From: Actinotalea sp. Marseille-Q4924
GTDB taxonomy: Bacteria; Actinomycetota; Actinomycetes; Actinomycetales; Cellulomonadaceae
NCBI RefSeq assembly: GCF_916618755.1
Contig: NZ_CAKAKB010000001.1
Location: 682,001 to 746,000, forward strand
Length of the DNA: 64,000 bases
Direction: 5' to 3'
A program made the translations under genes and the position numbers. The notes under the pieces are model-generated. The model had not been told where the DNA came from. It searched no databases and saw only the letters and a program-made list of their open reading frames with translations. Shown here piece after piece: positions 34,928 to 42,815 of the stretch (position 1 is the stretch's first letter; each line of letters starts with the position of its first letter).

Positions 34928-35349
34928 GGCCCGGCCCCGAGGATCTTGTCCCGCGCCCGACGCAGGGCAGCCTCCACATCAGCCAGCGTCAGGACGTCGG
35001 CGATCGTAAGGTCCGCGTCGAACAGGTCCGCAGCGCGGTTCAGCGCGGCGGTGGTCAGCTGGCCGAGGACGACGCGCCCGCGCGTGAACCCTTCATCGGA
35101 CTCGAGAGGGCCAAGGTCGACGGCAGCGCACCGGGCGGGCAACGCGGGATGGGCCCACTCGAGCTTGTCCTGCGCCTCGCGCAGATCAGCGGCGGCGTAG
35201 ATGACATCCAGGGTGTCGACCAGGGGAAGCGCGTCGGCCAGACGAAGAGCGGCGCGGGAGGCTGCGTGGGTCAACGTCCAGATGCCGGCCCACCCCGGTT
35301 CAGCGTCCTCGGTCAGCACCTCGGCGGGTGCGGTCCAGGAAGAGCTCAT
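34924..35349 (-). CDS. hypothetical protein of the conjugation accessory cluster
   Basis: A 141-residue acidic helical protein (ALRLADALPLVDTLDVIYA, then TIADVLTLADVEAALRRAR). The ATG has AGAGGTGA upstream. It is the first gene of the coupled three-gene unit reading leftward. Family not recognised. Confidence 0.6.
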   Translation of the reverse strand: MSSSWTAPAEVLTEDAEPGWAGIWTLTHAASRAALRLADALPLVDTLDVIYAAADLREAQDKLEWAHPALPARCAAVDLGPLESDEGFTRGRVVLGQLTTAALNRAADLFDADLTIADVLTLADVEAALRRARDKILGAGP

Positions 35350-35449
35350 CGCAGTTCACCTCTCAACTTCGAACCGGCCCGTGCTGCGTGGTCGGCGGTC
35401 TTCTCAAGCAGGTAGGCGTCGCCTGCGGCAACATCGCCCTTTTACCTGG

Positions 35450-35881
35450 TCACGGGGCGCCATCGGGCGGCCACCGATGCAGAGGGCCGGGCTGGGACAG
35501 GCGCATCGCCCCGGCGCCGTCGAGCGTCACGGCAGCGTGCTCGTGGCTGCCGCCGGCGTGCGCCAGCGCCGCAAGGACCAGGTCGAGGTGGGTGCGGTCC
35601 AGACCGGTCACGACGTCGACAATGTCGATCGGTTCCGCGTCGACGAGCGCAGCGACCAGTCGCAGCACGCGGCGCTCGCCACCCGAAAGCGCCGGAGCTG
35701 AGCGCAAAGCTCTGGTCTCCAGCCGGGCCCGCCCGTCGTCGTCCACGATCCACGGGTGGCCCCGGGTAGCGAAGCGCCCTCCGAAGGCCCGAGCCAAGAG
35801 CTCGACGGCCGCCATGGCGGGATAGGAGCCGACGGCCCACGCCCGCAGCGCCGTCACCGTCGTCGTCGTCGCTGCGGTCAT
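35450..35881 (-). CDS. hypothetical protein divergent from the relaxase
   Basis: A 143-residue protein. The ATG at 35881 is chosen because GGAGG lies 6 nt upstream, although the frame is open to 36082. It contains SGGERRVLRLVAALVDAEP followed by a helical segment and a short C-terminal tail with an aromatic residue. The SGGERR motif recalls an ABC-type signature, but no Walker A motif is present, so ATPase function is not supported. It is probably first in the leftward accessory transcript. Confidence 0.55.
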   Translation of the reverse strand: MTAATTTTVTALRAWAVGSYPAMAAVELLARAFGGRFATRGHPWIVDDDGRARLETRALRSAPALSGGERRVLRLVAALVDAEPIDIVDVVTGLDRTHLDLVLAALAHAGGSHEHAAVTLDGAGAMRLSQPGPLHRWPPDGAP

Positions 35882-36255
35882 CGCGTCCTCCACCCAGGCG
35901 CCCTTCTTCGGTCCGACGCCGCCCTTTCCACAGTCGTCCTGGGCAACCACCCGCCAGCCCTGGTGATCTCGCGCATGTGGACGACGGCGCCCCGCGAGCA
36001 GGTGGGGAGAACGGCTGACAACCGCATGCGGTGGCAAGGCGTGCCCGAGATCGGGCGCGGCCGAGCGGCTCCGGCCGGTCATGGGCCGGGCGGGGCGGAA
36101 GGATTCGGGACACCTCTGGCACTAGCGCTTTGATCATGGCCAGGCGGTCCTCCACGTTGCGGCACGAGGTGCCTACCTGCCCGCATGGAGCACTTGCGAG
36201 TCGTGGTGCTGGGCGGCGCTTGCGCCGCGGACGCCGACACGAGGGCCGGCCAGAC
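35882..36255. other. candidate origin of transfer (oriT) region
   Basis: This 374-bp non-coding region lies directly upstream of the relaxase and holds a cluster of inverted repeats. They are the 12-bp palindrome ACCGCATGCGGT (36021-36032), GCCCGA/TCGGGC with a 2-nt loop (36043-36056), and GCGGCGC/GCGCCGC with a 2-nt loop (36213-36228). Relaxases of this class nick a site next to such hairpins, usually beside their own gene. The nick site itself cannot be located from sequence. Confidence 0.4.
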
Positions 36256-39200
36256 ATGGTGATGACGCTGCACCGGCTGTCCGCCGGGGCGGGCTACCAG
36301 TACCTGCTGAAGCACACCGCGACCGGCGACTGTGATCGGTCCGGGTCGGCGCCGCTCACGGCGTACTACACCGCATCCGGAAACCCGCCCGGCCGCTGGC
36401 TCGGCGCGGGCCTCGCTGGCGTCGGCGGAGGCAAGGGCCTGGCGTCCGGCGCCGTGGTCATCGAGAAGGCCATGGCGAACCTGTTCGGAGCTGGCACGGA
36501 CCCCGTCACCGGCTCCCCGCTGGGCCGCGCCTACCCGTCATTCACCCCCGCCCGGGCACGCATTGCGTCCCAGGTAGCGGACTTGCCGGACGCCATGACG
36601 GACGACGCCCGGGCCGCCGCGGTCGAGGCGATCACAAGAGTGGAGCTGGCCAAGGCGCACCCGACGGCGGTGGCCGGCTTCGACATGACCTTCACGCCGC
36701 CGAAGTCCGTCTCCACGATGTGGGCGGTGGCCGACCGATCAACCCAGGCGGCCGTCGTCGATGCGCACCGCGCGGCCGTCGATGAGGCGTTGGCGTTCTT
36801 CGAGCGCACCGCACTCTTCACCCGCACGGGGACTGCGGGGTGCCAGCAGCACCCGACCCGGGGGATGCTCGCTGTGGCGTTCGACCACTGGGACTCCCGC
36901 GCGGGGGACCCGAACCTGCACACCCACGTGGTCGTCGCCAACAAGGTGCAAGCCCCAGACGGGCGATGGCTGTCGGTCGACTCGCGCGCCCTGCACCACG
37001 CAGTGGTGGCGATCTCCGAGATCTACGACGACCTCATGGCCGACGAGCTGGCCCGCAGACTGCCGGTCTCGTGGTCGTGGCGGCATCGCGGCCCTCGCCG
37101 CTCCCCGGGGTTCGAGGTCGACGGCGTCGATGACGGGCTCATGCGCGAGTTCTCCACCCGCACCACGCAGATCGACGAGGCGATGACGGCCACCGTCGCC
37201 GAGTTCTACGCCACTCACGGGCGGGGCCCCAACCGCATCGAGATCTCCCGGCTACGCCAGCAGGTCACCCGGACCACCCGCCCGGACAAGCACGTCCACC
37301 CGCTTTTGGAGCTGGTCGCGACCTGGCGGCGGCGGGCTACGGACCGCACCGGGCGGACGCCGGAAGAGCTGACGGCCGCAGTCCTGCGCTCCTCGCAGAA
37401 CGTGGCGATGACGGCCGCGCAGGTGCCCCAACCCGTCATCGACCACCTCGCCGACCACACGGTCACCCAGGTGATGGAGCGTCGTTCGACGTGGACCCGA
37501 TGGAACGTCCTCGCGGAGACGGCGCGCGCCACTCGCGGACTGCGCACCGCCAGTCCCGACGACCGGCAAGAGCTGCTGGACCGAGTGTGCGAGGAGGTGC
37601 TGGCCCGGTGCGTCAGCCTCGAGCCGCCCGAGCTGTTCACCGTGCCGGCCGAGTACCAGCGCCCGGACGGGTCGTCGGTGTTCACCCGGTCTGGTGAGGC
37701 TCGCTACACCCACGCAGACGTCCTAGCGGCCGAGGAGCGCCTCCTCGCCGCCACCGAGGACCGGACAGCGCCGCGAGCCGACACCGCCCGTGCGACGGCG
37801 GTGGACCTGACTGCCCCGGTGCGCCGCATCGACGGCCGGACCGTGGCCTTGGCAGGGGACCAGGTCAACGCGATCCGCCTCATCGCTGCTTCCGGGCGTC
37901 GGCTGGAGGTCTTGGTCGGTCCGGCCGGCACCGGCAAGACCACGACGCTGGCGGGCTTGAAGACGGTCTGGGAGGCCGTCCACGGTCGCGGGGCTGTGAT
38001 GGGCCTTGCCCCATCCTCCGCTGCGGCCGCCGAGCTCGCCGAAGCCCTGGGCATCACGTGCGAGAACACCGCCAAGTGGCTCCACGAGTCGAGCGGGCCG
38101 GGCGCCACCCTGCGCTCGACTTACCTGCAGTACCTCACGGCCGAGCGCGAGGCGTCGCAGCGCTCCGGTGACCTTCGGCGGCTTCGGACAGTCGATACCG
38201 CCGCGAACAACTTGGCCGGGCAGCAGCAGCACTGGACGATGCGCCCGGGCCAGCTCGTGATCGTCGACGAAGCGTCCCTGGCCAGCACCGAGACCCTCGA
38301 CCAGCTGACCGCTCAGTCCACCGCAGCCGGGGCGAAGGTGCTACTGGTCGGCGACCACGCTCAGCTGTCGGCCGTCGACGCCGGTGGTGCGTTCAACCTC
38401 CTGGCTGAGCGGACCCGCCCCGCCGTGCTGACGTCCCTGTGGCGGTTCAGCCACCGGTGGGAGGCCGACGCCACCCGTGCGCTGCGCGCCGGTAACCCCG
38501 CCGTCCTGGACGTCTACGCCGAGCACGACCGGATTACCGCCGGGGCCGCCGAGGCCATGTGCGAGGCCGCCTACACCGCCTGGCAGGCCGACACCGAGAA
38601 CGGGGTCCCGGCGATCCTTCTGGCCGCCGACGCCCACACCGTCAGCGTCCTCAACACCCGCGCTCACAACGACCGCGTCTGTGACGGTCTCGTCGCGGCC
38701 AGCGGCATCACGACGACGGACGGATCCGTCATCGCCGTCGGCGACCGAGTCGTGACTCGCGCCAACAACCGGCGCCTGCGCACTCGCGGCAGGTTCGTGC
38801 GCAACGGTGACCTGTGGACCGTGACGGCCACCGAGCCGGACGGATCCATGGCCGTGACTCGTCTCACCGGCCGTGGTGAGCAGAGCGGTGACACTGTCGT
38901 CTTGCCGGCCGCGTACGTCGCGCAAGACGTCGATTTGGCCTACGCGACCACCACTCACCGCGCCCAGGGTCTGACAGTCGACCAGGCCCACGTCCTGGCA
39001 GCGCCGGGCATGACCCGGGAGAACCTGTATGTAGCGATGACCCGCGGGCGCCAGGACAATCGCGTCTACGTCGCCGTCGACGACGTCGACCCGGCGTGCC
39101 ACTACCTGCCGGACACCCACGCCGCGCCCGACGGGCGGACCGTTCTCGCCGGAATCCTGGCGACCTCGGGGGCTGAGCTCTCCGCGACGCAGACCATCGC

Positions 39201-39855
39201 CGCTCGCCAGAACGCCGCTGGATCCCTCAAGCGCCTCGAACCGATCCGCCAGACCCTCCTTGCCGACGCCACCGCACCTCGCTGGATCTCAGCTCTGCGC
39301 CGAGCCGGGCTGGGCGACGCCGCCGTCGAGCAGATCACCACCTCGCCCGCATGCGGCCCCCTGTTCGCGAACCTCGAACGCGGCGCCGCCCTCGGTGCGG
39401 CGATGGACGATGTTCTACGCGAGCTCAGCGGCATCCGACCCATCCACGAAACTGGCGAGCCGGTCGGTGACCTCGCCGCTGTCCTTCACCGACGCGTCAG
39501 CGCCTGGCTGGCGGCTCAGGTTGAAGACCCCACAGCCATCACCACCCACCCCGAGAGTGCGCACCTGTCACCAGGGGCGCGCGACACACTGCGCCAGGTC
39601 GACGCACTAATCGAGGCCCGCATCGAAGCCCTGACGGACAACGCCATCAACGTCCGTTCCGCCTGGCTGGCCGACCTAGAACCGATGCCCGAAGACGACG
39701 CCGGACGTCGGGCCTGGCGCCGCCAGCTCGCTGCGGCTCTCGCACATCAGGACTTCACGTGCGGCACCACCGTCGTGCCGGTCTCGCCGCGTGCTGGCGA
39801 GTACGTGGCGCCGGTCGACTCCAGCACCGAAGCGCAGAGGAGTTGGTTCCGATGA
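36256..39855 (+). CDS. TrwC/TraI-type conjugative relaxase-helicase
   Basis: A 1199-residue MobF relaxase. The N-terminal domain (about residues 1-400) would nick oriT through tyrosines (Tyr14/Tyr16 in GAGYQYLLKHT and a second pair in LTAYYTASG are candidates). It holds the three-His metal site in GDPNLHTHVVVANK and the TrwC motif GFDMTFTPPKSVSTMW. The C-terminal half is a RecD-like helicase with Walker A VGPAGTGKTTTLAG (about 553), VIVDEAS (about 668), GDHAQLSAVD, THRAQGLTVDQAH and YVAMTRGRQDNRVY. ATG 36256, GTG 36259 and ATG 36262 are alternative starts. The stop overlaps the next gene (ATGA). Confidence 0.93.
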   Translation: MVMTLHRLSAGAGYQYLLKHTATGDCDRSGSAPLTAYYTASGNPPGRWLGAGLAGVGGGKGLASGAVVIEKAMANLFGAGTDPVTGSPLGRAYPSFTPARARIASQVADLPDAMTDDARAAAVEAITRVELAKAHPTAVAGFDMTFTPPKSVSTMWAVADRSTQAAVVDAHRAAVDEALAFFERTALFTRTGTAGCQQHPTRGMLAVAFDHWDSRAGDPNLHTHVVVANKVQAPDGRWLSVDSRALHHAVVAISEIYDDLMADELARRLPVSWSWRHRGPRRSPGFEVDGVDDGLMREFSTRTTQIDEAMTATVAEFYATHGRGPNRIEISRLRQQVTRTTRPDKHVHPLLELVATWRRRATDRTGRTPEELTAAVLRSSQNVAMTAAQVPQPVIDHLADHTVTQVMERRSTWTRWNVLAETARATRGLRTASPDDRQELLDRVCEEVLARCVSLEPPELFTVPAEYQRPDGSSVFTRSGEARYTHADVLAAEERLLAATEDRTAPRADTARATAVDLTAPVRRIDGRTVALAGDQVNAIRLIAASGRRLEVLVGPAGTGKTTTLAGLKTVWEAVHGRGAVMGLAPSSAAAAELAEALGITCENTAKWLHESSGPGATLRSTYLQYLTAEREASQRSGDLRRLRTVDTAANNLAGQQQHWTMRPGQLVIVDEASLASTETLDQLTAQSTAAGAKVLLVGDHAQLSAVDAGGAFNLLAERTRPAVLTSLWRFSHRWEADATRALRAGNPAVLDVYAEHDRITAGAAEAMCEAAYTAWQADTENGVPAILLAADAHTVSVLNTRAHNDRVCDGLVAASGITTTDGSVIAVGDRVVTRANNRRLRTRGRFVRNGDLWTVTATEPDGSMAVTRLTGRGEQSGDTVVLPAAYVAQDVDLAYATTTHRAQGLTVDQAHVLAAPGMTRENLYVAMTRGRQDNRVYVAVDDVDPACHYLPDTHAAPDGRTVLAGILATSGAELSATQTIAARQNAAGSLKRLEPIRQTLLADATAPRWISALRRAGLGDAAVEQITTSPACGPLFANLERGAALGAAMDDVLRELSGIRPIHETGEPVGDLAAVLHRRVSAWLAAQVEDPTAITTHPESAHLSPGARDTLRQVDALIEARIEALTDNAINVRSAWLADLEPMPEDDAGRRAWRRQLAAALAHQDFTCGTTVVPVSPRAGEYVAPVDSSTEAQRSWFR

Positions 39856-40268
39856 CCGCACGTCGCTCCCGACCAGAGTCTGTCGATGACGCCTTCTTTC
39901 CCCGCGCCGAACTACCTCAACCCTTCGGCCCCGCCATGCCGATCTGCTGGGCTGCTCAGACGCCTGACAGCCAGCGCCTGTACCTCGAGGACCTTGACAC
40001 CTGGGTCACCTGGCTCGTCGCCCACTACAGTCTCGACCGTCGCCACGTTCCCGAGTGCTGGGACGAGCACTGGGAGCTCGTTGAGGAGCTCGCCGCCCTG
40101 CACCTCGCATGGGAAGGCGCTTTCGCAACAACCGCGCAGGCGGACGCGCCGCTAGCCTGGCACGAGCGCTTCGCCGCGTCCCGAAGTCGGCTGGCCGAAT
40201 GGGCCTCGCGGACGGGTTGTCGCCCCGGTGCACATCGGTCCCGGTCGCCTGGGATTGCGACACTCTGA
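39852..40268 (+). CDS. DUF4913-like accessory protein
   Basis: A 138-residue protein translated from an ATG that overlaps the relaxase stop. It is rich in Trp and His (DTWVTWLVAHYSLDRRH, CWDEHWELVEELAALH, AWHERFAASRSRLAEW). This pattern of a central WW-rich helical core followed by a Cys/Gly-rich end resembles DUF4913 proteins found beside relaxases in actinobacterial plasmids and elements. Function unknown; coupling to the relaxase suggests a role in DNA transfer. Confidence 0.65.
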   Translation: MTARRSRPESVDDAFFPRAELPQPFGPAMPICWAAQTPDSQRLYLEDLDTWVTWLVAHYSLDRRHVPECWDEHWELVEELAALHLAWEGAFATTAQADAPLAWHERFAASRSRLAEWASRTGCRPGAHRSRSPGIATL

Positions 40269-40494
40269 GCGTGGTGGCGTGCACCTCCAGAAGGATCACC
40301 TCCATCCTTCTCCGTGGCCCAGAGCTCAGCGTCGCCGAGAACTGGGACGTTGGCTTTGTGCAGGCTCGGGATGACCTGACGCCCGCAGGTCTGTAGCCCC
40401 TTGACGATCCGTCGCCAATGAGTTGGTGATTCACCCCGTACGCCGTGGCCGACCGATCACGAGTGCCGGGCTTCACGGCGGTGAGCCGTCGTTC
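40269..40494. other. intergenic gap between convergent blocks
   Basis: A 226-bp gap separates the rightward relaxase block from the leftward ubiquitin-like operon. No gene or strong terminator hairpin was seen. Confidence 0.4.
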
Positions 40495-40908
40495 TCAGGA
40501 GGCCCTCCTCGCTCGCCACCGCTGTGCTCGAAGGCGAACGGGTGCTGTTAGTCGGCGCCACCACACACGCTCGCGCGCAAGGTGAGCGGCCATGTCGCGG
40601 TCGTCCCGCGCGGCAGCCACGGCGTGCTGCCGTGCGGTGATCTGGGGCAACCAGCGGACGCGGCTGCGCGTGATCCAGTAGTGCGACCGACAGGCCAGTG
40701 CGCCGTTGCCGATCGAGGGAGTCAGGCTGATGGTGTCGTCTTCTAGACGCACCGACCACTCCGCTGGGCCGAGCGGAGTGACCACCTTGGTGGCGCACCC
40801 GCATAGACACAAGTGAACCACCAGGTCGTACCCGGGGCAGACGTAGAGCGTGTGCGGCGCCAGGACCTTTGGGACCGAGTCGACGAGAACGTGCGTGATG
40901 GTCCTCAC
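40495..40908 (-). CDS. DUF6527 family protein (putative Ubl peptidase)
   Basis: A 137-residue protein. Its GTG overlaps the stop of the E1-like gene (GTGA), so it is made with the ubiquitin-like system. It shows the DUF6527 pattern: LYVCPGYDLVVHLCLCGC (Cys24, His32, Cys34, Cys36, Cys38), then SLTPSIGN (61-68) and ACRSHYWITRSRVRW (72-86). DUF6527 proteins recur in bacterial operons with ubiquitin-like and E1/E2-like genes and have been proposed to be peptidases that process the Ubl or remove it. The Ser75-His76 pair and the Cys/His cluster are the candidate active or metal sites. The C-terminal 45 residues are Arg-rich. An upstream in-frame start would add a low-complexity His/Arg segment and is rejected. 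Confidence 0.75.
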   Translation of the reverse strand: MRTITHVLVDSVPKVLAPHTLYVCPGYDLVVHLCLCGCATKVVTPLGPAEWSVRLEDDTISLTPSIGNGALACRSHYWITRSRVRWLPQITARQHAVAAARDDRDMAAHLARERVWWRRLTAPVRLRAQRWRARRAS

Positions 40909-42068
40909 GCCACGTCCTCTCCGATGGTGTTGTCGTCGGTGGTGTAGATGCTGGTCGTGCCGAGCACGGCGTCCAGGTAGAAGCCGTTCATCCGCTTCCA
41001 AGCGATAACGGCCAAGGCTGCGTTGAGGGCGTTGAGCTCGACGACCTGAATGTTCGACCCGTACTCGTCAGCCGTCGCACCGCTGGGTACGTGCGCCCGC
41101 GCCTGCGGCGTGCTGACCGACACGCGGATAGCGGCGAGCAACTGCCCGGCCGGTCCGGCTCGGTCCACACCCATGCCGACGTCGATGAAGGTCGCGCCGG
41201 CGCCTTCCAGCGCCGCGACGAGCTCACCGCGAGCGGGGCCATCATCAACGGCGAGGAAGACGCAGTCGAAGCCCGCCAACTCGTCAACGTCGTCGGACGT
41301 CACGTACCGGTCGTGTGCGACGACCCCGCGGCGCATCGCTGCGGCCTGGGTCGCCCAGTGCTGTGCCTTGGACGGGCGCGCGCGAAGTGTCTCGATGCTG
41401 ACGGCGCCGGGTGCGCGGAAGGCGTTGTGGGAGAGCAGGACGTCGCCGTCGAAGATGTGGATCTCGGCAACCCTGGTCTTGATGAGCAGGTCGAGCAGGT
41501 ATGAGCCCGTACCGCCTGCCCCGACGACCGCGAGCCGCTGCCCGGCCAGGCGGTGGCCGAGGTCGGCGATCCCGGCCCGCGGCGTGGCCGAGTCTGCGAA
41601 GTGGAACGGCGAAGGGTGCTCGTCGGTCGCCGACCTTCCGAAGGTGCGGGAACTTGCCCCGGGCTCGATCGCCTGCGCCCAGCGCTCGATGAGCTCGACG
41701 TAGTGCGTGACCTTGTCGTGCAGGTCAACGTACAGTCCACCCGGCGGCTTGGAAGACAGCCGCAGTGCGGCGGTCAGGCCGGGCTTCACGGCGGAGTTGT
41801 CGGGACCCGCGACCATCCGAGTCAGCGGTTTGCCTTGATCGTCGCATGGGTGTTCGCCGCACAGGATCAGGGTGTGGTCGGTCGGCGGCTGCAGTTCGTC
41901 GCCGGCGTACTGCAGCGGCTCGGCGAGTGTCACCCGTCCCACGCCGCGCACTGGGGTGACGGCGGGGACGTCGTGGATGAGCAGCACACCCTCGGCGGCC
42001 TCGACGTCGAAGCCGTCCCTTCGCAGCTGCTCGATTGCTTCCTCAGGAGCGAACGGTGGCCTTGACAA
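40905..42068 (-). CDS. fused E2-like and E1-like (ThiF) ubiquitin-type enzyme
   Basis: A 387-residue two-domain protein. Residues about 1-140 resemble the E2-like/DUF6791 domain seen N-terminal to bacterial ThiF proteins and contain the only cysteines of that part, Cys70 and Cys75 (LILCGEHPCDDQG). Residues about 170-387 are an E1/ThiF adenylation domain. Its features are GAGGTGS (183-189) for ATP, FDGDV (206-210), HNAFR (214-218) in the place of the Arg finger, Lys235 and FLAVDDGPARGEL. The crossover region has no cysteine after Cys269, so the E1 thioester Cys appears to be missing. It would adenylate the partner Ubl and pass it to the E2-like domain. The start is TTG 42068, inside the Ubl gene; no later start preserves the domain. 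Confidence 0.8.
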   Translation of the reverse strand: MSRPPFAPEEAIEQLRRDGFDVEAAEGVLLIHDVPAVTPVRGVGRVTLAEPLQYAGDELQPPTDHTLILCGEHPCDDQGKPLTRMVAGPDNSAVKPGLTAALRLSSKPPGGLYVDLHDKVTHYVELIERWAQAIEPGASSRTFGRSATDEHPSPFHFADSATPRAGIADLGHRLAGQRLAVVGAGGTGSYLLDLLIKTRVAEIHIFDGDVLLSHNAFRAPGAVSIETLRARPSKAQHWATQAAAMRRGVVAHDRYVTSDDVDELAGFDCVFLAVDDGPARGELVAALEGAGATFIDVGMGVDRAGPAGQLLAAIRVSVSTPQARAHVPSGATADEYGSNIQVVELNALNAALAVIAWKRMNGFYLDAVLGTTSIYTTDDNTIGEDVA

Positions 42069-42306
42069 CGAATCTCATCCCCTTTCGGACCTTGACGCTC
42101 TGTCCGGGTCGCAGGAGCCCAGACGCGGCCTCGTGCGGGCCGCGAGAGTACTTCACCGAGTACTCGACGTCCCCCGCCGCGTCGAGTTCGGCAAGCTCGA
42201 CGAGGCTCTCGAACGTCAGCTCCCGCTCTCGTACCTCGACCTCGGTGCCGTTGATGACGATCTCGATCGCCTTGTGCTCCGGCTTGCTCCCTGTCTCGAT
42301 CGACAT
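42043..42306 (-). CDS. single-domain ubiquitin-like protein (multiubiquitin type)
   Basis: An 87-residue protein with the pattern of the bacterial multiubiquitin (beta-grasp) domain: IEIVINGTEVEVRERELTF, a helix SLVELAEL, then VEYSVKYSRGP and a final RKGMRFVVKATVRS. It has one domain only, whereas many family members carry tandem copies. The C-terminus ends Val-Arg-Ser with no diglycine, so the conjugated end may be the native C-terminus or may need trimming. GAGGAGAAGG precedes the ATG. The gene is first of three, followed by the fused E2/E1 and the DUF6527 gene. It is the presumed modifier of the system. Confidence 0.78.
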   Translation of the reverse strand: MSIETGSKPEHKAIEIVINGTEVEVRERELTFESLVELAELDAAGDVEYSVKYSRGPHEAASGLLRPGQSVKVRKGMRFVVKATVRS

Positions 42307-42354
42307 GGCCTTCTCCTCACGGTTGGCGGCCGACTGGTTCGGCCCTGGGTCAAG

Positions 42355-42396
42355 ACCATACCCGCACTAGTCGCATCACCGCAAGGGTGATAGGCT
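42355..42396. promoter_or_regulatory. shared divergent promoter with XRE-type operator
   Basis: An inverted repeat ATCACC-GCAAG-GGTGAT spans 42375-42391. Leftward, TTGCGG (42384-42379, inside the repeat) and TATGGT (42360-42355) are 18 nt apart and fit a promoter for the ubiquitin-like operon. Rightward, TAGGCT (42391-42396), whose first base is the last base of the repeat, is a -10 candidate for the toxin-antitoxin pair. Binding of the XRE partner protein here could control both operons. Confidence 0.5.
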
Positions 42397-42416
42397 GATG
42401 ACGACAACCCGAGGAA

Positions 42417-42800
42417 GTGGCTCGGCGTGGCCGCGAGGAGGCGGTCGCTCTAACCAGCTACCGTGTCGTCATCAGGGCATGGGTGACGAAGCGAGGCCGA
42501 GTGCGCATCGAGTACGGGGACGCGGATCTCCGGCGTCTCGCATGTAACCCGAACTTCGTTTCCGCACGATGGAGCCGTGACCTCATCAGGGCCTACCGGA
42601 AGAAGGTGCAGGTCCTGGCGGCGGCGACCGACGACCGCGACCTCCGTGCCATGCGCTCATTGCGGCTCGAACGCCTGGACGGCGCCCGTGCCGGTACCTA
42701 CTCGATCAGGCTCAACGACCAGTACCGCCTGATCCTCGATCTTCGAACCGAAGGCTCCGACCGCGTGGTCGAGATCCTCGAGATGGTCGACTACCACTGA
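42417..42800 (+). CDS. HigB/RelE-superfamily toxin
   Basis: A 127-residue protein whose C-terminal 90 residues match HigB-like mRNA interferases. Key segments are LRRLACNPNFVSARWSRDL, RDLRAMRSLRLERLDG, the strand-rich TYSIRLNDQYRLILDL and the end VVEILEMVDYH. Such toxins cut mRNA in the ribosome. The first 15 or so residues before SYRVVIR may not belong to the protein; GTG 42417 is the only canonical start, with GAGGAA directly against it. It is followed after 15 nt by the XRE-ImmA gene. Toxin-first order is typical of HigBA. Confidence 0.8.
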   Translation: MARRGREEAVALTSYRVVIRAWVTKRGRVRIEYGDADLRRLACNPNFVSARWSRDLIRAYRKKVQVLAAATDDRDLRAMRSLRLERLDGARAGTYSIRLNDQYRLILDLRTEGSDRVVEILEMVDYH

Positions 42801-42815
42801 AAAGGAGGCTCCCTC

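Noticed and set aside
35450-35881. ABC-type ATPase suggested by SGGERR
   Set aside because: Neither a Walker A nor a Walker B motif is present in 143 residues, so the match is probably chance.
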